From positions 1,534,001 through 1,598,000 of the forward strand of contig NZ_CP072913.1 of the NCBI RefSeq assembly GCF_017968885.1: a stretch of DNA of 64,000 nt, given 5' to 3'. Made by a program: the position numbers and the translations under genes. Shown here in pieces: positions 17,954 to 27,789 of this stretch (within the stretch, counting starts at the first letter, position 1; each line of letters opens with the position of its first letter). Source of the DNA: Pseudomonas sp. Tri1 (lineage in GTDB: Bacteria > Pseudomonadota > Gammaproteobacteria > Pseudomonadales > Pseudomonadaceae). Under the pieces are notes generated by a model. It searched no databases. It had not been told where the DNA came from and saw only the letters and a list, made by a program, of their open reading frames with translations.

Positions 17954-18204
17954 GAATAGTTTTCTCGCAAGCCTAAAGGGCGGTAATCAGGACACGCCGG
18001 TCAGCCAAAATGTGAGGAGCGGCTATTGTTGTTCGGTTAAATGCAGCACACTTTCGAACCATTGGGCTGAACTTAGTTTCGCACTGCGCATCTTTTAGCC
18101 CATCGACCCGATTCAATCCAGTGCGGCGGCAGATTATGCCCCAGACGCCGGTGAGATAGGTGGCAGTGTTTTTTCCAATGTATCGCAAGGGAGAGCTTCA
18201 CCCG

Positions 18205-18813
18205 ATGAATCTACGACTGAACCACCGCACAGGCCTGCAAATGCTGGCCCTGATGCTGTTCACCACGCTGCTGGCCGGTTGCGGTATCAACAACATCCCG
18301 ACCCTGGACGAGCAGGCCAAGGCCGCCTGGGGCCAGGTGCAGAACCAATACCAGCGCCGTGCCGACCTGATTCCCAATCTGGTGGAAACCGTCAAGGGCT
18401 ATGCCCAGCATGAGCAGGAAACCCTGACCGCGGTGATTGAAGCACGGGCCAAGGCCACCTCGATCCAGGTCGATGCCAGCACCCTGGATAACCCGGAAAA
18501 ACTCAAGCAATTCCAACAGGCCCAGGATCAGTTGACCGGTGCGTTGAGCCGGTTGATGGTGGTGTCCGAGCGTTACCCGGACCTCAAGGCCAACCAGAAC
18601 TTCCTGGCCTTGCAATCGCAGCTCGAAGGCACCGAGAACCGCATCGCCGTGGCCCGCCGTGACTTCATCCTGGCGGTGCAGAAGTACAACACTGAAATCC
18701 GCACCTTTCCCGGTCGCCTGTGGCACAGCGTGATGTATAGCGACCTGCCGATCCGCGAAACCTTCGAGGCCACCAGCCCCAACGCCGAGAAAGCGCCTGA
18801 AGTGAAGTTCTGA
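18205..18813 (+). CDS. lemA: LemA-family lipoprotein
   Basis: 202 residues, starting at the ATG at 18205 with AAGGGAG ribosome site 11 bases before; an in-frame GTG 45 bases further up is rejected. The N-terminal lipobox LLAGC is followed by the LemA helical bundle, with the family signatures AWGQVQNQYQRRADLIPNLV and YNTEIRTFPGRLW. Molecular role unknown. It heads a lemA-TPM-TPM cluster that is common in bacteria. Confidence 0.92.
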   Translation: MNLRLNHRTGLQMLALMLFTTLLAGCGINNIPTLDEQAKAAWGQVQNQYQRRADLIPNLVETVKGYAQHEQETLTAVIEARAKATSIQVDASTLDNPEKLKQFQQAQDQLTGALSRLMVVSERYPDLKANQNFLALQSQLEGTENRIAVARRDFILAVQKYNTEIRTFPGRLWHSVMYSDLPIRETFEATSPNAEKAPEVKF

Positions 18814-18856
18814 TCAATGCTCCACAGGCTGTGGCGTTACCACGGATGAGGTTCCA

Positions 18857-19609
18857 ATGCGCGTGTTGAAAATTGGCCTGGTGCTGTTGCTCTGGGTGTT
18901 TGCAGTCACGGCCCAGGCCGAATTGAAATTTCCGGCGCTGACCGGGCGGGTGGTGGACACCGCACAGATGCTCGATCCATCGGTGCGTGGCCAACTGGAC
19001 GCGCAGCTCAAGGCCCATGAACAGGCCACTGGCGAACAAGTGGTGGTCGTCACCCTGGCAGACCTGCAAGGCACCAGCATCGAAGACTTCGGCTATCAGC
19101 TGGGGCGGCATTGGGGCATCGGGCAAAAAGATAAGAACAACGGTGCGTTGCTGATCGTGGCCCGGGATGACCGTAAACTGCGGATCGAAGTGGGCTATGG
19201 CCTGGAGGATCGCCTGACCGATGCCCAGAGCTCGGTGATCATCAACCAGGTGATCACCCCGGCGTTCAAGACCGGTAACTTCAACAAAGGCATCAGCGAC
19301 GGCGTGGCGGCGATGCTGGTGGTGTTGGGCGGCAGCCCGCTGGATGAGCCGGCGCCGGTGTACAGTGCGGACGGGGAGCAGGAGCAGGGGGATTTCGTCG
19401 AGCGTCATCCTGGGCTGTTCATCTTCCTGGTGCTGCTGTTTATCGTGACGATATTCATTTGCCAGATGCTGGGTATCCTGCCTGCGGGACGGGGTGGCTC
19501 CAGCGGCTCAAGCGGATCCGGAGGGGGAGGCTTTGGCGGTGGTGGCGGCGGCGGTTTCAGCGGCGGCGGTGGCAGTTTCGGGGGCGGCGGTTCGTCGGGC
19601 GGCTGGTGA
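18857..19609 (+). CDS. TPM-domain membrane protein with Gly-rich tail (YgcG type)
   Basis: 250 residues. A signal peptide (MRVLKIGLVLLLWVFAVTAQA) precedes an exported TPM domain (about 25-165) with VVDTAQMLD, VVVTLADLQG and LRIEVGYGLEDRLTD. A transmembrane helix (about 194-215) and a tail of over 30 residues made almost only of Gly and Ser, with Phe/Trp, follow. This is the standard YgcG layout. Between lemA and a second TPM gene; operon likely. Confidence 0.9.
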   Translation: MRVLKIGLVLLLWVFAVTAQAELKFPALTGRVVDTAQMLDPSVRGQLDAQLKAHEQATGEQVVVVTLADLQGTSIEDFGYQLGRHWGIGQKDKNNGALLIVARDDRKLRIEVGYGLEDRLTDAQSSVIINQVITPAFKTGNFNKGISDGVAAMLVVLGGSPLDEPAPVYSADGEQEQGDFVERHPGLFIFLVLLFIVTIFICQMLGILPAGRGGSSGSSGSGGGGFGGGGGGGFSGGGGSFGGGGSSGGW

Positions 19610-19637
19610 CAATAATAATGAGCAGGCATTTCTAACC

Positions 19638-20255
19638 ATGGCATTACTGACTGAACACGAACAACGCAAGGTCGCCGAGGCCATTGCCCGGGTCGAGCGC
19701 GATACCGATGCCGAACTGGTCACGGTGCTCGCCGCCCGCGCTGACGACTACGCCTACATTCCGCTGCTGTGGGCCAGCCTGTTGGCCCTGGTGGTGCCTG
19801 GCGTGGTGCATTACCTGACAGGTTGGCTGGCCATGCACAGCCTGTTGCTGGTGCAATGGGTCAGCTTCGTCGTGCTGTGCCTGGTGTTCCGCATTCCCAG
19901 GATCACCACGCACCTGATCCCTCGTTCCGTGCGCCACTGGCGGGCCTCGAACCTGGCGCGTCGGCAGTTTCTCGAACAGAACCTGCACCACACCGTGGGC
20001 AGCACGGGGATGCTGATTTTTGTTTGCGAGGCCGAGCGCTATGTCGAGATCCTGGTGGACGAAGGCATTTCCAAGCGTCTGGACAACAAGCGTTGGGATG
20101 CCATCGTCGCGGCGTTCACCCAGCAGGTCCGCCAGGGGCAGACGCTGGAGGGCTTCGTGACCTGCATCGAGGCCTGTGGCGAGTTGCTCAAAGTGCATGT
20201 GCCGGTGACTCACGAGCGCAATGAACTGCCGAATCGGTTGGTGGTTCTGGGCTGA
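19638..20255 (+). CDS. TPM-domain membrane protein
   Basis: 205 residues, starting MALLTEHEQRKVAEAIARVE; the frame is open into the upstream Gly-rich region, but the ATG at 19638 is the natural start. The N-terminal part of the TPM domain (RDTDAELVTVLAARADDY) is split by two transmembrane helices (about 40-85) from its C-terminal part (GMLIFVCEAERYVEILVDEGI). Third gene of the lemA cluster. Function unknown. Confidence 0.88.
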   Translation: MALLTEHEQRKVAEAIARVERDTDAELVTVLAARADDYAYIPLLWASLLALVVPGVVHYLTGWLAMHSLLLVQWVSFVVLCLVFRIPRITTHLIPRSVRHWRASNLARRQFLEQNLHHTVGSTGMLIFVCEAERYVEILVDEGISKRLDNKRWDAIVAAFTQQVRQGQTLEGFVTCIEACGELLKVHVPVTHERNELPNRLVVLG

Positions 20256-20270
20256 TTTCCTGCCGGACCA

Positions 20271-20302
20271 TTGTGGCGAGGGAGCAAGCTCCCTCGCCAC
20301 AA
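20271..20302. repeat. Perfect palindrome of the GTGGCGAGGGAGC REP class
   Basis: TTGTGGCGAGGGAGC, two bases, then the exact inverse. This is a second REP sequence class in this genome, seen again in altered form near 22930, 33510 and 50870. It follows the lemA cluster and may act as its transcript end. Confidence 0.85.
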
Positions 20303-20451
20303 AAGCCCAGTCCCTTTGCAAGAGATTGCTCATGATCGAGAGGGTATCTCGCGGATTTTGCACCATTGGGGAATTTCCCCGTGCCCTCTCACCCCATCCC
20401 CCCTAAAATACCCGCCATTCCCGATCCGCCCGCCCCGAGGCCGCTTTTTTC

Positions 20452-21669
20452 ATGTCTGTCACTGCCACCCCCGCCCGTCCTGCGCCGGATCACCACGCCC
20501 AGTTCATCGAGCTGCTGCGCACCAGCCTCGAACAAAATGCTTTCATCAAGCTGGTGTTGGCCAAGTACGTCGGCGAGGAAACGGACCTGCAACGGCTGAT
20601 CATCAAGCAACTGACGGTCAAGGACCAGCCGTGCCTGTCCTTCGTCTACCGCTACAAGACCCGCGACATCACCAAGAATTTCCCGCTGGCCGAAGGTGTA
20701 GCGACCGTTGCCGCGCTGTTGCCGGCATCGTTCAAGAACGCGCATTTGCTCGCGGTCACCGACGAGGCGCAGCTCGAATACAGCAAAAAGGGCAAGAGCT
20801 CGCTGTTCAAGAGCAAGCCCCAGCAACTGCGGGAAGTGCCCTCGGCCGAGCACAATCGCGAGAAAAACCGCTTCCTTGATCTGAGCCGGCCGTTCCTGGC
20901 TGATTTGGGCGTGACCAACCACAAGCACGAGCTGATTCCGGCGATGTCGCGCAAATGGAAGCAGATCAACAAATTCATCGAAGTCTTCAGCCATGCGCTG
21001 ACGTCCTCGCCGCTGGCCCTGGACAAACCGGTACGGGTGTCGGATTTCGGTTCGGGCAAGGGTTACCTGACCTTTGCCATCCACGATTACCTGCGCAACA
21101 CCTTGCAGGCCGAAGGCCTGGTGACCGGTGTCGAGTTGCGCGAAGACATGGTCAAGTTGTGCAACGAAGCCGCCGCGCGGCTGGAACATCCGGGCCTGAG
21201 TTTCCAGCACGGTGACGTGCGCAGCGTGGCGCCAAGCGCGGTGGATGTGATGATCGCCTTGCACGCCTGCGACATCGCCACCGATTACGCGATCCACATG
21301 GGCATTCGCTCGGGCGCCTCGATCATCATGTGCTCGCCGTGCTGCCACAAGCAGATCCGCCTGCAGATCCAGAGCCCGGCCTTGCTCAAGCCGATGCTGC
21401 AATATGGCCTGCATCTGGGCCAGCAGGCGGAAATGGTCACCGACAGCCTGCGGGCGCTGTTTCTGGAGGCGTGCGGCTACGAAACGAAGGTGTTCGAGTT
21501 CATCTCCCTGGACCACACCAACAAGAACAAGATGATCCTGGCCGTCAAGCGCGCCGAACCGATGGATTCGACCGAACTGCTGGCGAAAATCCAGGAGCTC
21601 AAGGCGTTCTACCACGTCACCGAGCACTGCCTGGAAACGCTGTTGCGGGCGGACGGTTACCTCGCCTGA
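20452..21669 (+). CDS. SAM-dependent methyltransferase (Methyltransf_32 / GSTCD-like)
   Basis: 405 residues. An N-terminal region of about 170 residues with no known motif (HHAQFIELLRTSL...) leads into a Rossmann methyltransferase domain with SAM motif I VRVSDFGSGKGYLTFAIHDYL (about residues 185-205), the acidic motif II GVELREDMVKL, and motif IV-like VMIALHACDIATDYAI. The CSPCCHKQIR segment is typical of this family, which is linked to RNA or tRNA modification in some members. Substrate unknown. Single-gene unit followed by a REP pair. Confidence 0.85.
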   Translation: MSVTATPARPAPDHHAQFIELLRTSLEQNAFIKLVLAKYVGEETDLQRLIIKQLTVKDQPCLSFVYRYKTRDITKNFPLAEGVATVAALLPASFKNAHLLAVTDEAQLEYSKKGKSSLFKSKPQQLREVPSAEHNREKNRFLDLSRPFLADLGVTNHKHELIPAMSRKWKQINKFIEVFSHALTSSPLALDKPVRVSDFGSGKGYLTFAIHDYLRNTLQAEGLVTGVELREDMVKLCNEAAARLEHPGLSFQHGDVRSVAPSAVDVMIALHACDIATDYAIHMGIRSGASIIMCSPCCHKQIRLQIQSPALLKPMLQYGLHLGQQAEMVTDSLRALFLEACGYETKVFEFISLDHTNKNKMILAVKRAEPMDSTELLAKIQELKAFYHVTEHCLETLLRADGYLA

Positions 21670-21689
21670 CAACGGCTTACGCCGATCCA

Positions 21690-21779
21690 TTGTGGGAGCG
21701 AGCTTGCTCGCGATGAACGATTATGCGGCGTGTCTGAAAGATCACGTCGCCTGAATCGCGAGCAAGCTCGCTCCCACAG
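21690..21779. repeat. REP pair
   Basis: TGTGGGAGCGAGCTTGCTCG at 21691 and inverted partner GAGCAAGCTCGCTCCCACAG ending 21779. Confidence 0.92.
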
Positions 21780-21901
21780 GACTCTCTGCAACCTCATTCC
21801 TATGCAGCCCGTCAGGTAATCACCGCTTATCCCACGTCTACCGGCCTACCGGACTACCTTTAATGCGTTCACCCCTCACGCATTCCCAAAGGAGCCCATC
21901 C

Positions 21902-22483
21902 ATGGCCGCTAAGAAAATCCTGATGTTGGTCGGCGATTACGTTGAAGACTACGAAGTCATGGTGCCGTTCCAGGCGTTGCAGATGGTCGGCCACACCGTG
22001 CATGCAGTCTGCCCGGACAAAACTGCCGGGCAAACCGTGCGCACGGCGATCCATGACTTCGAAGGCGACCAGACCTACAGTGAAAAACCGGGGCACCTGT
22101 TTGCCCTCAATCATGACTTTGCCAGTGTCCAGGCCTCTGACTACGACGCGCTGCTGGTGCCGGGCGGTCGTGCGCCGGAATACCTGCGCCTGAATGAAGA
22201 TGTCCTGCAACTGGTGCGCGATTTTGACCTGGCAGGTAAGCCGATTGCCGCAGTGTGCCATGCAGCGCAGCTGTTGGCGGCGGCCGGGATTCTGGACGGC
22301 CGTGAATGCAGCGCCTACCCGGCGTGCGCACCGGAGGTACGCCTGGCGGGTGGCACCTATATCGACATTGCCGTGACCGAAGGCCACGTCCAAGGCAACC
22401 TGGCGACCGCCCCGGCTTGGCCGGCGCACCCGAAATGGCTGGCGGGATTCCTCACCCTGCTGGGCACGGCCATCACCCTGTAG
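21902..22483 (+). CDS. DJ-1/PfpI family protein
   Basis: 193 residues from the ATG at 21902 with a GGAG ribosome site at 21891. The glutamine-amidotransferase-like fold is shown by [11 protein letters not shown] (the conserved Glu), [13 protein letters not shown], and the nucleophile elbow AVCHAAQLL (Cys). Members are deglycase-like, chaperone or protease-like proteins that act in carbonyl or oxidative stress; the exact activity is open. Confidence 0.9.
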   Translation: MAAKKILMLVGDYVEDYEVMVPFQALQMVGHTVHAVCPDKTAGQTVRTAIHDFEGDQTYSEKPGHLFALNHDFASVQASDYDALLVPGGRAPEYLRLNEDVLQLVRDFDLAGKPIAAVCHAAQLLAAAGILDGRECSAYPACAPEVRLAGGTYIDIAVTEGHVQGNLATAPAWPAHPKWLAGFLTLLGTAITL

Positions 22484-22564
22484 CGCGGCGGGCCTGACTG
22501 GCAGAACACGCACAGCGGGTCTTTACTGCTTGGGCAACTATTTGCGCGCCTGAGGAGAACTCCT

Positions 22565-22909
22565 ATGTCTGGATGGTACGAAATAAGCAAAAGCAGCAAC
22601 GGCCAGTTTCGGTTCGTGCTCAAGGCGGCCAACGCCGAGACGATTTTGACCAGCGAGCTGTATGCCACCCGCAGCGGTGCGGACGGCGGCATCGCTTCGG
22701 TGCAGAAAAACAGTCCGTTGGCCGAGCGCTACGAGCTCAAGAACACCAAGGACGGCCATCCGTACTTCAATCTCAAGGCTGCCAACCACGAAGTGATCGG
22801 CAGCAGCGAGGCCTATTCCTCGGACGCCGTCCGAGACAAAGGCATTGCCAGCGTCAAGGCCAATGGGCCGACAACGGTCATCAAGGACAAGACCGTGGCG
22901 GCGCTTTGA
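22565..22909 (+). CDS. YegP-family protein (tandem DUF1508)
   Basis: 114 residues made of two copies of the DUF1508 unit: first GWYEISKSSNGQFRFVLKAANAE, then YELKNTKDGHPYFNLKAANHE, each ending in a SSEAY-type and GIASV segment. Function is unknown in the family. ATG preceded by GAGGAG. Monocistronic. Confidence 0.92.
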   Translation: MSGWYEISKSSNGQFRFVLKAANAETILTSELYATRSGADGGIASVQKNSPLAERYELKNTKDGHPYFNLKAANHEVIGSSEAYSSDAVRDKGIASVKANGPTTVIKDKTVAAL

Positions 22910-22917
22910 GTTTTCCC

Positions 22918-22972
22918 CCGGTGGGAGCGAGCTTGCTGTGGCGAGGGAGCTTGCTCCCGCTGGACCGCGAAG
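22918..22972. repeat. Mosaic of two REP classes
   Basis: GGTGGGAGCGAGCTTGCT of the common class runs directly into TGGCGAGGGAGCTTGCTCCC of the second class, then GACCGCGAAGCGGTC. It looks like one REP landing in another. Confidence 0.65.
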
Positions 22973-23071
22973 CGGTCCCCATAGCAGGCTCACAAATGAC
23001 GACTGCTTCGCAGCCGAGCCCACACTCATGCGCTGATCGGGCGTTGAGTTTCCAGATCATGTAGCCCGAGA

Positions 23072-24103
23072 CTAAACCTCCACTGGCACCGACAGCTTAG
23101 GATCGCCCAGCGGATGGCTCTTGGCATCGAAGAACCGCAGTTGCACCTCCAATCCTTGGAACACTTTGGCGTAATGGCGCTTCTGGTGCTGGATGAACGC
23201 CTGGCTACGGGGGTAGATCGAAATCGCCACGGTTTTTGGTGCAGCCAGGCGCAGGGCCTGCACGATGTGGCTGTCCTGCTCGCCCAAGGCATGGCCAAAC
23301 AGGCACAGGTTGTCGGCGTGGTGCAGCAGTTGGTCATAGCAGAACGACAGGTAGTCGGAGCTGCGGATGGTCTTGAGCTTGTCCTGGCTCGGGCCTTCAT
23401 TGACGAACAGCGGCACGTCGTCGAGGGTCTTGATCGTGTTGTTGATGGCGAAACTGCCCAGCAGCGTGCCTTCGGTAGAGGTGAGTTTGCGCGCGGTGCC
23501 GTCCTGGTTGCGCACCAGGTGCAGGCCACCGTGCAGGTACAGCAGGCGCGGTTTATCCGTGGCCACTTGGCTCAGGTCAAAACTGTGATCGCTGCCGAAG
23601 AACAAGTCGGTGAGATTCTCGCTCGCGTGCTGGATCGCCCAGTAGTTGAGCAAATCGTAGTTGGTGGTGAACACCGTGCGGTAGCGGCTCAGTTCCTGGT
23701 TGAGCGTTGCCAGGGTCGACGGCTGCACCAGTCGCCACGGGATATGCACAGCGTGCACGGTGTTGATCAGCGCTTCTTTTATCGCGTAATAGCGGTTGCG
23801 CGGCGCGGCGGAGCTGACGGCCAGGGCTTTGTTGACCCGGCTGGTGGTTTTCAGCGCGCCGAGCACCTGTTCGAAACTGCGCGTCTGCATCGCCTCGAAT
23901 ACGCTCAGTTCCGACGGGCTAAGCGGTTTCTCTTCGACGGTGCGGGCGTTTTCGAACAGCGAGTCATAGCCGAAATCGTCCCATACGGCGCGGCTGGCGC
24001 CATTACCCACCAGCAAGCCGCTGAAGAGGGTATTGGCGCGCACGGCCTCCCAATCTTCGAGCCGGGCGTCATATTCCTGGAAATCGGTCATCGCGAAGCT
24101 CAT
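23072..24103 (-). CDS. DUF4917 family protein, SIR2-like fold
   Basis: 343 residues. SIR2-like features are LLVGNGASRAVWDDFGYDSLF near the N-terminus (nucleotide-loop-like), VFTTNYDLLNYWA, LLYLHGGLHL, and LCLFGHALGEQDSHIVQAL, the same order as in NAD-binding SIR2 proteins. Such SIR2-like domains can be NAD hydrolases, but DUF4917 proteins occur as single conserved genes in pseudomonads, and activity has not been inferred with confidence. The start could instead be the ATG four codons later. Confidence 0.82.
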   Translation of the reverse strand: MSFAMTDFQEYDARLEDWEAVRANTLFSGLLVGNGASRAVWDDFGYDSLFENARTVEEKPLSPSELSVFEAMQTRSFEQVLGALKTTSRVNKALAVSSAAPRNRYYAIKEALINTVHAVHIPWRLVQPSTLATLNQELSRYRTVFTTNYDLLNYWAIQHASENLTDLFFGSDHSFDLSQVATDKPRLLYLHGGLHLVRNQDGTARKLTSTEGTLLGSFAINNTIKTLDDVPLFVNEGPSQDKLKTIRSSDYLSFCYDQLLHHADNLCLFGHALGEQDSHIVQALRLAAPKTVAISIYPRSQAFIQHQKRHYAKVFQGLEVQLRFFDAKSHPLGDPKLSVPVEV

Positions 24104-24231
24104 CCAAAACGTGGCAAAAGGCAGGGCGCGACTTTATCACGACCCAGTCTTGAGCCAGATCAAGATACGCCATGACTACTCGGTCATTCTGTAGGCCCTG
24201 CCGATCCGGCCTCAACCAGGAGCGTGACCCC

Positions 24232-25380
24232 ATGAGCAGTACTTTTTTCATTCCCGCCGTGAACATCATGGGGCTGGGCTGCCTCGATGAAGCGATGACC
24301 GCCATCCGCAACTACGGCTTTCGCAAGGCGCTGATCGTCACCGACGTGGGGCTGGCCAAGGCCGGTGTCGCGAATATGGTGGCCGAACAACTGGCGCTGC
24401 AAGACATCGATTCGGTGATCTTCGACGGTGCCAAGCCCAACCCGAGCATTGCCAATGTCGAGCTTGGATTGGGCCTGCTGAAGGAGAGCCGATGCGATTT
24501 CGTGGTGTCGCTGGGTGGCGGTTCGCCTCACGATTGCGCCAAGGGCATTGCCCTGTGCGCCACTAACGGCGGGCAGATCCGTGACTATGAAGGCGTCGAC
24601 CGCTCGAGCAAGCCGCAATTGCCTTTGATCGCCATCAACACCACGGCGGGCACCGCCAGCGAGATGACCCGTTTTTGCATCATCACCGACGAAACCCGCC
24701 ACGTGAAAATGGCGATTGTCGACCGCAACGTGACCCCGCTCATGTCGGTCAACGACCCGGCCCTGATGGTGGCGATGCCCAAGGGCCTGACCGCCGCCAC
24801 GGGCATGGATGCGTTGACCCACGCGGTCGAGGCGTATGTGTCCACCGCCGCCAATCCGATCACCGATGCCTGCGCGCTGAAAGCCATCACCCTGATCAGC
24901 AACAACCTACGTCTGGTCGTGCGCGACGGTAATGATCTGACAGCACGGGAGAATATGGCCTACGCGCAGTTTCTCGCGGGGATGGCGTTCAACAATGCAT
25001 CGCTGGGTTTCGTGCACGCGATGGCGCACCAGTTGGGTGGTTTTTACGACTTGCCTCACGGCGTCTGCAACGCGGTGTTGCTGCCTCACGTGCAGAGCTT
25101 CAATGCCTCGGTGTGCGCTGCTCGTCTGACGGATGTGGGCTTGGCCATGGGGGTCGATACGCGCGGGTTCAGCCCGGAAGAGGGCGCCCAGGCCGCCATT
25201 GCGGCCATTCGCAGCCTGGCTCATGACGTGGATATTCCAGCCGGTTTGCGTGACTTGGGTGTACGCCTCAACGACGTGCCGGTGTTGGCCGCCAACGCCT
25301 TGAAAGATGCGTGCGGCCTGACCAACCCACGGGCGGCGGACCAGCGGCAGATCGAGGAAATTTTCCGCAGCGCGTTTTAA
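24232..25380 (+). CDS. yiaY: Iron-containing (group III) alcohol dehydrogenase
   Basis: NAD-dependent oxidation of short alcohols or reduction of aldehydes. 382 residues from the ATG at 24232. NAD-binding [14 protein letters not shown] and [16 protein letters not shown] are followed by the Fe-ligand region [41 protein letters not shown], where Asp and His ligands are in place. Closest in style to E. coli YiaY/P. Adh2; the symbol is by similarity. Its stop codon overlaps that of the convergent MFS gene. Confidence 0.9.
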   Translation: MSSTFFIPAVNIMGLGCLDEAMTAIRNYGFRKALIVTDVGLAKAGVANMVAEQLALQDIDSVIFDGAKPNPSIANVELGLGLLKESRCDFVVSLGGGSPHDCAKGIALCATNGGQIRDYEGVDRSSKPQLPLIAINTTAGTASEMTRFCIITDETRHVKMAIVDRNVTPLMSVNDPALMVAMPKGLTAATGMDALTHAVEAYVSTAANPITDACALKAITLISNNLRLVVRDGNDLTARENMAYAQFLAGMAFNNASLGFVHAMAHQLGGFYDLPHGVCNAVLLPHVQSFNASVCAARLTDVGLAMGVDTRGFSPEEGAQAAIAAIRSLAHDVDIPAGLRDLGVRLNDVPVLAANALKDACGLTNPRAADQRQIEEIFRSAF

Positions 25381-26540
25381 GCGGCTCGGGGCGGCATGGA
25401 CCTCACACATAGCATTGCCGCCACCCCCAGCAGCGCGCACAACGCCGCCAGCGGCCAGGCCTGTTGGCTCACCAACAGGCTGGCCATGGCGCCGATCACC
25501 GACGCCATCAGTTGGTGCACAAAGCCGCTCAACGCCATGGCATAAGCACCGGCCACGGGTGAACCTTCGTTGGCCAGGGACAGGCTGATGGGGTAATTCA
25601 ACGACTGGCCGAACACCGCAAAGCAATACGGAAGCCAGAAGAGCAGTGCGACGCTGCCCAGGGTGAGGCTGCCTGCCAGCATGGTCGCGCTCCCGCCCAG
25701 CACCAGTGCGATGCCCCAGCGCATCATCCGTCGTTGGCCAGTGCGCAGCACAAACGCGTTCACCGCCAGCGCGCCCAGCAGATAGGCCACACTGATTGGC
25801 CAACCCAGGAGACCGTATTCAATGGGCGACCAGCGAAAACTTTCCTGCAGGATCAGCGGCGCTGCGGTATTGAAGGCCACGATCACGCCGTAACCCAGCC
25901 CACCCGCCAATGCCGGCAACAAAAAACCACGGCGCGTGAGGATCTGTCCGTAGATGCGCCACGCCGATTGCCCGTTGCCGCTTGGTGCCAGTGCCGCGAA
26001 CCGGGCCCGAGACACGACTGCCGCCATGATCAGGCTGACTGCGCCCAACCCTTGGAAGATCGCCTCCCACCCGAAAGCGGCCTGGATCAGCGAGCCCAGG
26101 TACTGGCCGATGCCGAGAGCAATCACGAAGGCTATGGAGATCCAGGACAGGGCCTTGGCCAGCAGGTCACCGGTGAAACTGTCGCGAATCAACACCCGCG
26201 CCATCACTGAGATCCCGCTGGCGCCGATGCCCTGGATCAACCTGAGCGTCAGGAACGCTTCCACCGTAGTGCCCAGCGGCAGGGCCAGGTTGCCCAGGCC
26301 GTACAGCCCCAATGCCGCCAGCAGAACCGGTTTGCGCCCCAGGCGCTCGCCCAGGCTGCCCCATAACAACATGGGCAGGGCCATGCCGATCAGGTACACC
26401 GACAGCCCCCAGGATACCCGGGACGCATCGGCCCCCAGATCCCGGGCGATATCAGGCAGGGCCGGCAAGTAGATGCTCATGCCCAGTTGTGCCAGGAAGA
26501 CTGTGGTGCAGGTGACGATCAGGGTTGTACGGGGCTTCAT
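25377..26540 (-). CDS. MFS exporter of the Bcr/CflA-like type
   Basis: 387 residues from [32 protein letters not shown]; an ATG 30 bases upstream is also in frame but would overlap the preceding gene. Twelve transmembrane helices, loop 2-3 [18 protein letters not shown], and the drug-exporter motif C ([17 protein letters not shown]). Follows the alpha-oxoamine synthase gene by 13 bases, so an export role for its product is likely. Ends tail to tail with the alcohol dehydrogenase, sharing four bases. Confidence 0.87.
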   Translation of the reverse strand: MKPRTTLIVTCTTVFLAQLGMSIYLPALPDIARDLGADASRVSWGLSVYLIGMALPMLLWGSLGERLGRKPVLLAALGLYGLGNLALPLGTTVEAFLTLRLIQGIGASGISVMARVLIRDSFTGDLLAKALSWISIAFVIALGIGQYLGSLIQAAFGWEAIFQGLGAVSLIMAAVVSRARFAALAPSGNGQSAWRIYGQILTRRGFLLPALAGGLGYGVIVAFNTAAPLILQESFRWSPIEYGLLGWPISVAYLLGALAVNAFVLRTGQRRMMRWGIALVLGGSATMLAGSLTLGSVALLFWLPYCFAVFGQSLNYPISLSLANEGSPVAGAYAMALSGFVHQLMASVIGAMASLLVSQQAWPLAALCALLGVAAMLCVRSMPPRAA

Positions 26541-26553
26541 CAAGGGGCTCTTT

Positions 26554-27789
26554 TCAAGGGCGGATGTCACGCCCGTGGGCCAGCAGCCGGTCGGTGATTT
26601 TTTCGCAAAACGAGCGAATCACGTTGGGCTCCATGTCGGCACGCAGAGTGATACGGATTGCGGCCTTGCCTTGCGGCACCACGGGGAAAAAGACCGCTGA
26701 AGTGAAATACCCCAGCTCGGCCAGTTCGACCGCCACGCTGTTGGCCAGGGCTGCCTCACCGCAGGGCATCAGGCGGATCGCCATGGAATTGCCATGCTGT
26801 TCGGTACGAACGAGGCTGTCGAAGAAGCGGATATTAGCCTGTAAACGCTCCTGCAAGGCGCTGAATTCCCGGCTGCGATGCAGGCGGATCGAAGCCATGC
26901 CAGCGCCAATCGCTGCTGCGTTGAGGCTTTGCGACCAGTTGCTCGGCCCTCCGTAACGCTGCACCAGCGCTTTGTGCCGTTCACTGCCAAACATTGCCAG
27001 CCCGCCACTGGCCCCGAATGACTTGGCCAATGAGGCGACAATCAGGGTGCGTTCGTCTACCGCATGGAGGCGCGAGCGGGCCAGGCCGGCGCCGCACTGT
27101 CCTATGGTGGACAGCGCATGAGAGTCGTCCAGATAGAGAAACAGACCATAACGATGCTTGAGATACAGCAGGCTATCCAGATCCGCCACGCCGCCCATGC
27201 TATAGGCGCCATCGGCCACGTAGGCCACGTTGCGTTGCTGTTTGCACAGGTCTTCGAGGAAATCCATGTCGTTATGTGGGCACGTGACGACTTGGGTTTC
27301 ATCGGCGCAGGCTGCCTTGATGTGGTTCATCGAGTAATGGGCGTGCTTATCAAACACCATCACGGGCGGTCGATTGCCGGTCAGCACACCGCTGGCCAGT
27401 AACGGTAAAATCCCGGCGCTGGCTGCACTGCAAGACAAGGCACTGAGACAACTGGCGCCAAACAACTCTGATAATTGGGTTTCGTATTGGTCCAGGATCG
27501 CCAGCTTGCAGCGATTTTTAGAGTTGGCGACACGCAGGGTCCCGCTTTCCCACAGGGCGGTCATGGCGCCATCCAGCAGCGCGGGGTGGTAATCCAGGCC
27601 CAGGTAGGACGTGGTGCAGAAGTGATGAAAGGTCCGGCCGTATTGGTCGACCAGGACATTGGGGGTCTTGACATCGACATTCAGGCCCGAGATTTTTCCG
27701 ACTTCGGCGCTTTGCCAGTCCGGGTCTGCGAGGGAAATCACCTTGCGGTAGTTGGTGAAGTGATGGGGCGATTGTGCAGTCTGGTTCAT
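26554..27789 (-). CDS. Alpha-oxoamine synthase-type PLP enzyme (BioF/KBL/CqsA-like)
   Basis: 411 residues, fold-type I aminotransferase superfamily. Motifs of the oxoamine synthases, which join an amino acid with an acyl-CoA and lose CO2: NVLVDQYGRTFHHFCTTSYLGLDYHP, the PLP-ring DDSHALSTIGQCGAGL, and the PLP lysine in IVASLAKSFGASGG. No biotin, haem or threonine genes lie near, and an MFS exporter follows in the same operon. That points to a secondary metabolite or a CqsA/LqsA-like signal rather than BioF or KBL; this is inference. A leader of about 300 bases precedes it. Confidence 0.82.
   Translation of the reverse strand: MNQTAQSPHHFTNYRKVISLADPDWQSAEVGKISGLNVDVKTPNVLVDQYGRTFHHFCTTSYLGLDYHPALLDGAMTALWESGTLRVANSKNRCKLAILDQYETQLSELFGASCLSALSCSAASAGILPLLASGVLTGNRPPVMVFDKHAHYSMNHIKAACADETQVVTCPHNDMDFLEDLCKQQRNVAYVADGAYSMGGVADLDSLLYLKHRYGLFLYLDDSHALSTIGQCGAGLARSRLHAVDERTLIVASLAKSFGASGGLAMFGSERHKALVQRYGGPSNWSQSLNAAAIGAGMASIRLHRSREFSALQERLQANIRFFDSLVRTEQHGNSMAIRLMPCGEAALANSVAVELAELGYFTSAVFFPVVPQGKAAIRITLRADMEPNVIRSFCEKITDRLLAHGRDIRP

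Noticed and set aside
20389..21690. 433-codon minus-strand frame opposite the methyltransferase
   Set aside because: No motifs; the plus strand has a full SAM-binding fold and a normal start.
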